From JALEFZ01 sp039817415 (GTDB lineage Bacteria > Bacteroidota > Bacteroidia > J057): DNA of 64,000 nucleotides. Shown here piece after piece: positions 25,971 through 33,661 of this stretch; within the stretch, counting starts at the first letter, position 1; the number at the start of each line of letters is the position of its first letter. The stretch is taken from contig JBCBVV010000003.1 of the NCBI GenBank assembly GCA_039817415.1, positions 62,001 to 126,000 on the forward strand. Direction: 5' to 3'. The position numbers and the translations under genes were made by a program. A model generated the notes under the pieces. That model made no database searches. It was given only the letters and a program-made list of their open reading frames with translations, and was not told the DNA's origin.

Positions 25971-27974
25971 ATGAAAAATCTTTTCTTCGGCATTTCCATT
26001 TTGTTTCTTTCCCTTGGACTTCTGGCATTCTTTTCTCCTAGCGATGAACTTATTACGCTAGATGTTGACCTCCATGAACTCGTTGGATCTGGAATCATGG
26101 CTGAGGATTTAATCAGCCAACTTGACCTTGAAGCGGTTTCTGTAGAGAAGAATGAGATTGCCTTAGGAGAAATGTCCTTGCGAAATCATTTGGCTGAGGG
26201 AGTGTTTGGGCAAATCATGAATCCGGAGCTTGATGAATATTCCTTTTACCCTCAAAAGGGAAAATTCCGAATTGGATACTACAATTATGTCCGTCAGTTT
26301 ATTCCCAAAGGCATCGACTCCAAAAGTTATTATGATTTTCAAAAGGAGAAGAACAGAGATGACCGGAAGAGTCTACTGAGGTCCTACATCATCACACGCC
26401 TGGACCGTTCACCAGACCAGCTATACAGTAGGTTCCTTACTTATCAGGGCCTCATCTACTCAATTATTCCTCCCTCATTTTACCATGGATCTGTCTTATC
26501 TGACTACACAGAAACCCTGATCGCCGTTTACGAGGAATTGCAAAAGGAGGAAAGGCTGGAAAGCAAAATGAACTCTCTTTATCAGAAACTGAATGATTTA
26601 AGCGGTTTTTGTTCGGTGGCGGAATCTCATGGTCAAATCCTTGGCGATCTTGTAAGCGACCAGACCAAAGAAAAATTTGATGATACCTATGACCTTTGCA
26701 CGCTAGATCCCGTCTTCAACGATGCAAATTGGTTCTATTCCTTCTGGGTTAGAAGATACCATGAAGGAAATGCAGAGGCAGTTTACACCATCCTCAAAGA
26801 GATTAAAGATCATTATAAGAAGGTTGCGCGCATCCCTTCCATCCCAGCAGAAGAGATGGGAGAAGTAAGAGACCTAAGTCCAGCGTCTTACCAGAAATAC
26901 AAGGAAGGGAAGGAAATCGCAGACAAAATAGGACGTGAGGAACTGGATTATAACAAGCTTTCAGCTGAACAAGCGGAGCTGTTTGATTATTACGAAGACA
27001 AGGAGATTATTGATGGTGGCTTTTATACCCTCAGTGAATTCTTTGCAGGAGGTTGTTCGTTTGCCTCCAATAAGGCCTCAGCTAGTTCTACCCTTCCCCC
27101 TAATAAATCGATCACTTATGAAGCCAAGAACCTCACCGATAGAGATTTACGAACAGCTTGGGTAGAAGGCTTGGAAGGTTATGGAATCGGAGCCTCCTTC
27201 AGCTATCCTATGGAAATGAGCCGAAGAGAAACCAAAAACCTCTTTAACATTGCGATCTACAATGGATATGCGAAATCCCCTTTAGCATGGAAAAACAATT
27301 CCCGAGTCAAAACCTTGAGATTGTTCTGCAATGACTATGCGGTGTGTGATCTAGAATTAGAGGACAACAGAAAGCTGCAACACTTTGACGTACGAGAATT
27401 CAGGTTTATGTGGGGAAATAATCCTGTTTTTAGGTTTGAGATACTAGATGTCTACAAAGGGGCCAAATATGACGACACTGCCTTGAGTGAATTGGCCTTT
27501 GGATATATAGGATGCCAGTGTTTTGCGGCAGGGACCTTGATTAGCATGGAGGATGGGAGTCAGAAACCTATCGAGCAAATCAAAGAAGGAGATCGGATCA
27601 TGAGTTATAACTTCCAATTGGGAAGAGTAGAACCCGCACAAGTCTTGGATGTAAACAATCCCGTTCATGATGGTTTGAGCAAACTCACCTTTGCCGATGG
27701 CACTCAATTGACTACGACTAAAGACCATCCCTTTTGGACCAGTCGTGGATGGGCTTCCCTGAATCCAGGAATCACTAACTCCTTTAGCCATATCGAACAA
27801 GCTGGAATGTTAGAAGAAGGATCTGTTACCTACAGAAAAAATGGCTTAAGGGTCAGTCCAAACCCCATCAAACATATAGATGATGTACTTGGTGCAAGGC
27901 CCACCTACACCATTACCCGATTGACACAGCATCATGCTTTCTTCGCGAATGACATCCTCGTAGGTATTGAATAG
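25971..27974 (+). CDS. Secreted protein with a glycan-binding-like domain and a C-terminal Hint domain
   Basis: 667 residues with a signal peptide (FFGISILFLSLGLLAFF). Residues 25-350 are unrecognised, alpha-helical and charged. About 365-510 resembles the NADase-type glycan-binding / discoidin-like module: NLTDRDLRTAWVEG, GIGASFSY, NIAIYNGYAKSP, NSRVKTLRLF. The last 151 residues are a Hint (hedgehog/intein) domain: nucleophile Cys517 after GCQ (CFAAGTLISMEDG), block-B Thr583-Lys-Asp-His586 (in DHPFW) and a final HHAFFANDILV. The protein ends only three residues later (GIE), so there is no C-extein. Cleavage at Gly/Gln516-Cys517 would release residues 1-516. The gene stands alone, divergent from pyrR. 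Confidence 0.85.
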   Translation: MKNLFFGISILFLSLGLLAFFSPSDELITLDVDLHELVGSGIMAEDLISQLDLEAVSVEKNEIALGEMSLRNHLAEGVFGQIMNPELDEYSFYPQKGKFRIGYYNYVRQFIPKGIDSKSYYDFQKEKNRDDRKSLLRSYIITRLDRSPDQLYSRFLTYQGLIYSIIPPSFYHGSVLSDYTETLIAVYEELQKEERLESKMNSLYQKLNDLSGFCSVAESHGQILGDLVSDQTKEKFDDTYDLCTLDPVFNDANWFYSFWVRRYHEGNAEAVYTILKEIKDHYKKVARIPSIPAEEMGEVRDLSPASYQKYKEGKEIADKIGREELDYNKLSAEQAELFDYYEDKEIIDGGFYTLSEFFAGGCSFASNKASASSTLPPNKSITYEAKNLTDRDLRTAWVEGLEGYGIGASFSYPMEMSRRETKNLFNIAIYNGYAKSPLAWKNNSRVKTLRLFCNDYAVCDLELEDNRKLQHFDVREFRFMWGNNPVFRFEILDVYKGAKYDDTALSELAFGYIGCQCFAAGTLISMEDGSQKPIEQIKEGDRIMSYNFQLGRVEPAQVLDVNNPVHDGLSKLTFADGTQLTTTKDHPFWTSRGWASLNPGITNSFSHIEQAGMLEEGSVTYRKNGLRVSPNPIKHIDDVLGARPTYTITRLTQHHAFFANDILVGIE

Positions 27975-27979
27975 GAAGG

Positions 27980-28474
27980 CTACATAGGAAGTTCTTCTTT
28001 CAATCGCTCCACAACCAAAAAGGCTGCTGGACAAATTTCCGTATTCTTCAGGGTAAGGTTCAGAATCTGGTGAAAGCGCTTTCTGTTTGTATGGGGGTAT
28101 TCTCTACAGGCCTTGGGACGTGCCTCATAAATGCTACAATAGTTATCTGCTCCTAAAAAGGGGCAGGGCGCTACGTTGAGTACATAGTCATTGTCCTCAT
28201 CTATGTGGAGATATTGCTCCACGAAATCTGAAGGTTTCATTCTCAAATGCCGAGCAATTCTATCAATGTCCTTTTCCAGGAACAAGGGGGAAGTTGTCTT
28301 GCAACAATTGGCACAGACTAGACAATCTACCTCTTCAAATACCTCATCATGCAAGGCGGCGACCTCCTCATCTAGTTTTTTGGGAGGTCTTTTCTTGAGT
28401 TTTTGAAAATACTTCTTGTTCTCCTTCAACTTATCCTTTGCCAAGGCTGGCAACTCCTCTAGCTTGATTTCCAT
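27980..28474 (-). CDS. YkgJ-type cysteine-cluster protein
   Basis: 164 residues with eight or so cysteines in the YkgJ/CxxCxxCC arrangement: CLVCANCCK near residue 51, APCPFLGADNYCSIYEARPKACREYP further on, and a late ICPA. The cluster is expected to bind zinc or an iron-sulphur cluster. A lysine-rich coiled start (residues 1-40) precedes it. Function of the family is not established; it often occurs near tRNA or lipid A modification genes, none of which is adjacent here. A TATCTTTG box at 28499-28492 lies 18 bp before the ATG. Confidence 0.9.
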   Translation of the reverse strand: MEIKLEELPALAKDKLKENKKYFQKLKKRPPKKLDEEVAALHDEVFEEVDCLVCANCCKTTSPLFLEKDIDRIARHLRMKPSDFVEQYLHIDEDNDYVLNVAPCPFLGADNYCSIYEARPKACREYPHTNRKRFHQILNLTLKNTEICPAAFLVVERLKEELPM

Positions 28475-28581
28475 GCAAAAATGAATTTACACAAAGATAA
28501 AAGGAAAGCTTGGGATTAAAATTTTTCAAAACTTTCAAAACTTACTGAAAATTAATTCGTATTTCATATCAAAAGATCATC

Positions 28582-28845
28582 ATGAGAGATTACCTTCTTC
28601 CCATTGCCTTCTCTATCATGGGATACCTCCTGTGTTTTTCTGTGCTTTTTGTTCCCTGGTACACTAGCCTAGAAGTAATATGGTCTATCGGAATTTTGCT
28701 TCATGTGCTTGGTTCGCTCTTCTTTTTCCGTACGGAGGAACCTTTGGCGAGAAAATGGATGTACCTGTTGATTCCTGTTCCATTAGGCTTCTTCATTACC
28801 CTGATGTGCTTCTTATCCTTCATCCAATTCACCAACTTATTTTAA
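28582..28845 (+). CDS. Small three-helix membrane protein, hypothetical
   Basis: 87 residues, nearly all hydrophobic: transmembrane helices at about 5-25, 31-49 and 59-82. Between helices two and three is a short basic loop (RTEEPLARKW). No family recognised. The next gene starts 6 bp after its stop and also encodes a small membrane protein, so the two probably form an operon and perhaps a complex. Not related to the opposite-strand genes on either side as far as I can see. Confidence 0.75.
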   Translation: MRDYLLPIAFSIMGYLLCFSVLFVPWYTSLEVIWSIGILLHVLGSLFFFRTEEPLARKWMYLLIPVPLGFFITLMCFLSFIQFTNLF

Positions 28846-28851
28846 CCGATC

Positions 28852-29334
28852 ATGAAAGATACATCTTCACTTATTGCTTTTGACGCCTGGAAATACACCA
28901 TTCTTGGATATTTAATATGTGCAGTTCTCCCGCTTCTAAGCTTACACACAGCATCCAACGATCCTCAGATTAGGAGCATGGAGACATACGCAAGTGTAAT
29001 CGTACCTGGAGTTATTTTCCTATGGTGGTTTTTAGGCTTTTGCTTGCATGCAAAAGGATGTAGAAACTATTACAAGTTAAACCGCACTGGGGAGCAGAAA
29101 TTCATGTACACCATTCTTCCCCCCCTCATAGGATTTATGGGAACAGTAGTGCTCTATATGTTTCCCTTTATTCTAGTCCTTCTTTCGATTTTTTTGATTT
29201 TTCTAATATTGAGCTCAATTCCTTCGCCTGACCCTGATAAAAAGATGATTGATCCTGAGCAATTTGGTGAAGAAATTCCTTGGCCTCCTTCACTTGATCC
29301 AATCCAAGAAGAGCAAGACTACGATACCAAATAA
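28852..29334 (+). CDS. Small membrane protein overlapping the anti-sigma-like gene antisense
   Basis: 160 residues with transmembrane segments at about 15-32, 47-65 and 85-122 (the last region long enough for two helices), then an acidic, proline-rich cytoplasmic or periplasmic tail (about 125-160). The preceding 87-residue gene has the same flavour. Its last 167 bp lie on the opposite strand of the 3' end of the TPR anti-sigma-like gene. Both frames look protein-like, so I keep both; if one is shorter in reality the hydrophobic part here ends before the overlap becomes deep. Confidence 0.65.
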   Translation: MKDTSSLIAFDAWKYTILGYLICAVLPLLSLHTASNDPQIRSMETYASVIVPGVIFLWWFLGFCLHAKGCRNYYKLNRTGEQKFMYTILPPLIGFMGTVVLYMFPFILVLLSIFLIFLILSSIPSPDPDKKMIDPEQFGEEIPWPPSLDPIQEEQDYDTK

Positions 29335-29968
29335 TTGCTTCCTGATCGCCTCCACTAACTCCTGTTAGTAAAGAAAGGGCTTCCTGATAGTTTCCTATTT
29401 TCATCAAACAACTTGCTTGATAAAGTGGGATATCTCTTAACCTTTGATCTTGAATGGTCAACCCCGTCTTCAATACTTCATCATACACGAGTTTGGCCTC
29501 TTGACATTGATCCGAACGAACCAATCCATTGGCTACCTTCAACAAACTATCTACCCTCGATAAGGAATCATTGCTTCTGAGGTTATCGGGATAATAGGGT
29601 TCAAAATTAGCGGCAAAGAGCTCAGCCGTATTGATGTTTTTTTGTTGAGAAGGAAAAGCCACATAAGCAAGGATCAACAAGGCGATAGCGGCAGCCACGG
29701 CTAGCACAATAGACATAGGCCCGAATCTCTTAACCTTGGCTTCTTCTAGTTCTGGAGGAAGATCCAGCAGTAATTCTTTCAACTCAATCTTCTTTCGTTC
29801 ATCTGCTTCTCTAAGGAGTTGCATATTGAGGGCAACATGCTTTTCGAACAATTCCTTATAGGAAGAATTGCTTAAGATTTCCTGCTGAATTTGTTCTTTC
29901 TCTTCTTCGGAAAGTCCCTCAAACACCAGTTTTTCTGCCAGGGCCATGATATTTTCTTCTTCAAGCAT
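29168..29968 (-). CDS. Membrane protein with TPR, probable anti-sigma partner
   Basis: 266 residues. The cytoplasmic N-terminus (1-80) is a charged helical region of the size of an anti-sigma domain. A transmembrane helix follows at about 85-105 (MSIVLAVAAAIALLILAYVAF), and the exported C-terminal part (about 140-260) holds tetratricopeptide-like helices (CQEAKLVYDEVL, YQEALSLLTGV, VKEAKEFLHQI). It starts 2 bp after the sigma factor stop, so translation is coupled. The layout cytoplasmic binder, one helix, exported sensor is that of an anti-sigma factor; sigma binding itself is inferred. It ends inside the opposite-strand gene. Confidence 0.8.
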   Translation of the reverse strand: MLEEENIMALAEKLVFEGLSEEEKEQIQQEILSNSSYKELFEKHVALNMQLLREADERKKIELKELLLDLPPELEEAKVKRFGPMSIVLAVAAAIALLILAYVAFPSQQKNINTAELFAANFEPYYPDNLRSNDSLSRVDSLLKVANGLVRSDQCQEAKLVYDEVLKTGLTIQDQRLRDIPLYQASCLMKIGNYQEALSLLTGVSGGDQEAIIWYRSLALLGLDQVKEAKEFLHQIAQDQSSFYQGQAKELSSILEKSKKSKEGLE

Positions 29969-29970
29969 AT

Positions 29971-30546
29971 CTATTTTGCACTACTATTTTCCATCAGTTT
30001 CAATAATTGCTTCTTGCAGTTGTATTTCTGACTAGCTGCGGTTCTAGCATTGGCAAAGCCCATGATGGACGTGATCTCTTCCATGCTATACCCTTCCGCG
30101 AAATACAGGAGAAGTTCTTTGCATCGTTCGCCAAGCTGGTTCAAATGGAGTTTCAATTGGATAAACTTGTCTCTTACCTCGAGTTTGGCCAATACATCTT
30201 GGGAACTATCAGGTATCTGCATACTTGTTTCCTCGTATTCATCAAAACTAGTCTTTCTTCTGTTGAATTGATCAATGCACTTTTTGAAGAAAATGCTCTG
30301 GATGTAGGAAAACAGGGACGATTCTCCTCTGAATGAACCTTTTCGGATTGCTTTCATACTAGCTAGCATGGCATCTGTATAGGCATCTTTGGCTTCTTCC
30401 TCTGTCAGGTTATACTTGTGTTTACCCTTCCAGATGATATTCATGTACTCCTTGAACATCATCTGCTCATACTGTTCTTTTTCAGTACCACTTTTGAGAA
30501 GGCCTTCCATGAGTTCCTTCTCTTTCTGTTTTCGTTGCTCACTCAT
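29971..30546 (-). CDS. ECF-type RNA polymerase sigma factor
   Basis: 191 residues. Region 2 covers about 25-97, with the -10-type helix around SSLFSYIQSIFFKKCIDQFNRRK, and region 4 covers about 125-186, with the helix-turn-helix EGYSMEEITSIMGFANARTAASQKYNCKKQL. The 30-residue charged N-terminal lead is longer than usual. There is no region 3 or 1.1, as expected for ECF factors. It is immediately followed (2 bp) by the membrane TPR gene and preceded, 185 bp upstream, by the CHAT gene on the same strand. Confidence 0.92.
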   Translation of the reverse strand: MSEQRKQKEKELMEGLLKSGTEKEQYEQMMFKEYMNIIWKGKHKYNLTEEEAKDAYTDAMLASMKAIRKGSFRGESSLFSYIQSIFFKKCIDQFNRRKTSFDEYEETSMQIPDSSQDVLAKLEVRDKFIQLKLHLNQLGERCKELLLYFAEGYSMEEITSIMGFANARTAASQKYNCKKQLLKLMENSSAK

Positions 30547-30731
30547 AAGTGGGATGCACTTTTGGTGTTATTCAATGGTTTGCTTGGAACAAGATTCAAT
30601 TTTTTCTGGAAAAATTCAGATTGAGGCTTGATCTTTTTCCTTTGGTTAAGACTAGGTAAGGTAAGCATGCGCAAGCATGACGTATTGACCCTACAGCATA
30701 AACCAAGCTCTATTTGGATGAAGTTAGCTCC

Positions 30732-33593
30732 TTAACTGGATCGTTGATTTCTTCTTCGCAAGAGCAACATGACAAGGAGAAAAGTGGCCACTATCCCTCC
30801 CATCATCCATATCCAATTAGGAAATGGATTGTTGTATTCAAACTCTCCCTCGAGGACGAACGCACCCCAATAAAAAGGGTGTTGATATCGAGCAGGAGCC
30901 TCTTGTATGAATCTCTTTCTAGCAAGCTGAATGGCAGTTGAGGCGAGTTTCTCTTCTTTCAAAGCCTCATAAAAATACCCCATGAACAAACTAGAGGCCT
31001 TATCATCCACCTGCCATAAGGTCGTCAAGACCGCTGATGCCCCCCCGTATCGAAAGGCCCTTCCCAAAGATCTTACCCCTTCACCCTGACTAATCTTTCC
31101 GTAACCGCTTTGACAAGCAGACAATACTACCAGTGGTGAAGCCAAGCCTAAATTGTAAATTTCAGGGATATTGAGTTTGGCTTGATCATCCTGATGAGAA
31201 TAAGAAAAAAGAAGGTGTGAAAGAATGTAATCCGAAGTATCTGGAATGCCATGTCCTGCCACATGAATCATCCGAGCTGCTGGACTCATTTTGGTAAATA
31301 CTGCCTTGGTAGCCTGAGAATCCTGCCTTATCTGCCCTCCCATCAACTGATAGATACGTTTTACTTCCTCTGTATTAGCGAATAGGCCTAACTGTTGGGG
31401 ATATGCAGGGGCAAAACCGAGCCATTCCAAGGAACCTGCATTATTCTTTTCCCATTCTTTAAAAAATAGGGTGGCTGAATAGCCGTATAAAATCTTAGTC
31501 GAATGAAAGAGATAATCTATATTCTTCCACTGCTCTTTGGGACTTTTCTGTGCGACCAACACATCCAATGGCAACCGTTGCAAGGGGCCATCGGGGATAA
31601 ACAAAAACTTTCCTCCCACAGGTAAATCCAGCAGTAGTGATAGGTTAAGACTAGCATCTTGAAAGGCTGCCAAGCCAACTTGGGATTTATTCCTTTCCCC
31701 TAATGCATTCAAAAGCGGTTCCAAGGCAAAGGAAAATATGGTAGTGGGAAATTGCTCTAAAGAAAATCCATCCTTAGTCTGCTTCCAAATAAAGACATAG
31801 GTATTCCCCCAAAAGACATGGACGATGCTTAGATCTTCTTGCTTGCCAAGTTGTACGAGTTCATCAAATGGATAGATATCGGCTTTTACTTTTTGCTGGT
31901 AGTAATAGGGAAATGTATTCTCCAGTTTTTTAATCCAAAGCTCGAATTTCGTCTGCAATTGAGTCAGTTCACTTGTCAATTCTGTTATCGCCTCTCCCTT
32001 TCTTTTGGAGGCAGCTATATTAAGCTGAAGTCGGACAATTTCTTTTTTAAAGCTATCTTCTTTTTGGACCAACTCATCAGATAGCTTGGCTTCCTTCTGT
32101 GCCGTAGACTGAGCGAGGTTAATCCTTAGTAACACTGACTTGCTCTCCTCCATTTTACGAAAAGCAGCTTCGACCCATTTTTCGTCTCCTGTCTCGCTCC
32201 ACATTTGGGTCAGCAATTCTAAATCCTTTTCAAATAGACCATAGGCGTCTTCCAACAATTCAGCTTTCTTTTGATCCGACCGAATAGAATTCACATTAGC
32301 AGTTAGGACTTTTAATGCTTCTTCATAGTAGGTATGTGCCTCTTCCAAGGCGGCAATTTGAAGGTCTTCGACAGAAGAATTTCTCAAGTTAATGGATGCC
32401 TTCTTTCTATATATATCTCGTACCAATTCAAGCATGGAGGGATCTTCCTCTAAGATTCCGCTTTCTGGAGCACTATAATACGCCAAGGCCGAATCCAAAT
32501 ACACATTGGCTTGATTATAATCCTGCAGTTTCAGGTGGTTCTGTGCTTGACGGTACAATAAATTAGAAAGCCTAAACCCATTCTTTTCCGGAAATAACTG
32601 CAGGGTTTTCAGCTTGGCGGTATCTAAAAACTGATTGGAAAGGGCATAATTCTTTCTTTGTTTCTCGAGGTCAGCCATAAATTCCCAGTATTCCGTAAGT
32701 CTGTACACCATCTCTGGGTTCTTATCAACAATGCCCTTAAACTGCCTAAGTTTAGCTTCGGCTTGTGCTAAATTTCCGTCTGTTAAGTCAATGGAAATCC
32801 CAACTTCATAAATCTGGCTCACATCAAAATCAGATTTCCAAAAAGCCTCCATGGAATCATATATGTTTTTGCTCAACCGAAAGTAGTAGCGTGCACTGTC
32901 CACTTCTTGCGTACCCAAAAAGGTATTGGAAATGCTAAGGTGTGCTTTGGAAACTTGAAGGGCGATCTGGCTTTCTCTTTGCCTCAGGTCCAGGGCTAAC
33001 TTATAATATCCTTTTGCTGTTTCGAAGTCCTTGAAGGTGGAATAGATATCACCTAGACAAGAATAGTAAATCGAAACCTGCATGGGATCAAGGTCCTGTG
33101 CCAAGGCAAACGTCATATTCTTCTGATAGGCTTGTAAGGCTTCTGAATAGAGGCCAAATTCCTCATAAAACTTGGCGTAGTTGTTCATGGAAACGGCATA
33201 GGAAAGGGCCACTTCCTTCTTGTCTGAAGCCTTGTATGCATCAAAGCGACCCAATTTATCCCCGACTACCTCATACAATGAATCAATTAGGTATTTGGCC
33301 TGCAGCATATTACTCTGTCTTTGAGAAATGGCATGCATGACATTGGTTGCCAGGATGGCTTTTCCATCTATTCCTAGTTCTGTGTACAAACTTGCAGCCT
33401 CCCGGTTGTACCAAAAAGAACTGTCCAAGTCTGAAAAGAAGACCTGAAACCCTCTGTCATAATAAAAATCAGCTAAGGATGAATCTGCCTGAGAAAACTG
33501 GGCGTATAGCTTCGAATGGAAGGAAAATAGGAACAGAAAGATTAGCCAAATTCCTGAAGTGAATGAATCAGTACGTGGGGAAGGGGAAATCAT
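30732..33593 (-). CDS. Membrane-anchored TPR-CHAT domain protein (caspase-like)
   Basis: 953 residues. A signal peptide (SGIWLIFLFLFSFHSKLYAQ) begins it, then many TPR-like helical repeats (about 40-450), a coiled coil (about 480-545), a linking region, and a CHAT domain (about 640-915). The protease dyad appears complete: His781 in HVAGHGIPD and Cys827 in LSACQSGYG, followed by GASAVLTTLWQVDD. A C-terminal helix (about 927-945) and a basic tail (RRRNQRSS) anchor it. With a signal peptide and a single late helix, the CHAT domain should lie outside the cytoplasm. The pairing with an ECF sigma gene and a TPR anti-sigma-like gene downstream suggests a signalling unit. Confidence 0.9.
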   Translation of the reverse strand: MISPSPRTDSFTSGIWLIFLFLFSFHSKLYAQFSQADSSLADFYYDRGFQVFFSDLDSSFWYNREAASLYTELGIDGKAILATNVMHAISQRQSNMLQAKYLIDSLYEVVGDKLGRFDAYKASDKKEVALSYAVSMNNYAKFYEEFGLYSEALQAYQKNMTFALAQDLDPMQVSIYYSCLGDIYSTFKDFETAKGYYKLALDLRQRESQIALQVSKAHLSISNTFLGTQEVDSARYYFRLSKNIYDSMEAFWKSDFDVSQIYEVGISIDLTDGNLAQAEAKLRQFKGIVDKNPEMVYRLTEYWEFMADLEKQRKNYALSNQFLDTAKLKTLQLFPEKNGFRLSNLLYRQAQNHLKLQDYNQANVYLDSALAYYSAPESGILEEDPSMLELVRDIYRKKASINLRNSSVEDLQIAALEEAHTYYEEALKVLTANVNSIRSDQKKAELLEDAYGLFEKDLELLTQMWSETGDEKWVEAAFRKMEESKSVLLRINLAQSTAQKEAKLSDELVQKEDSFKKEIVRLQLNIAASKRKGEAITELTSELTQLQTKFELWIKKLENTFPYYYQQKVKADIYPFDELVQLGKQEDLSIVHVFWGNTYVFIWKQTKDGFSLEQFPTTIFSFALEPLLNALGERNKSQVGLAAFQDASLNLSLLLDLPVGGKFLFIPDGPLQRLPLDVLVAQKSPKEQWKNIDYLFHSTKILYGYSATLFFKEWEKNNAGSLEWLGFAPAYPQQLGLFANTEEVKRIYQLMGGQIRQDSQATKAVFTKMSPAARMIHVAGHGIPDTSDYILSHLLFSYSHQDDQAKLNIPEIYNLGLASPLVVLSACQSGYGKISQGEGVRSLGRAFRYGGASAVLTTLWQVDDKASSLFMGYFYEALKEEKLASTAIQLARKRFIQEAPARYQHPFYWGAFVLEGEFEYNNPFPNWIWMMGGIVATFLLVMLLLRRRNQRSS

Positions 33594-33600
33594 AAATGCA

Positions 33601-33634
33601 AGTGGTCGGTCCTACAAGATAGGGACCGACCACT
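33601..33634 (-). promoter_or_regulatory. Long stem-loop just upstream of the CHAT gene start
   Basis: AGTGGTCGGTCC pairs with GGACCGACCACT with one bulged base and a short loop, ending 7 bases before the CHAT ATG on the minus-strand mRNA. There is no T tract, so it is not a simple terminator. It could reduce transcription or translation of the CHAT gene relative to the upstream gene, or mark an RNA-processing site. Confidence 0.6.
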
Positions 33635-33661
33635 GTTAATGAAAATTTACCTAAGCAATTA

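Noticed and set aside
30664..30680. CATGC-GCAA-GCATG hairpin between the CHAT and sigma genes
   Set aside because: Only 5 bp of stem and no T tract; too weak to call as a terminator or regulatory site.
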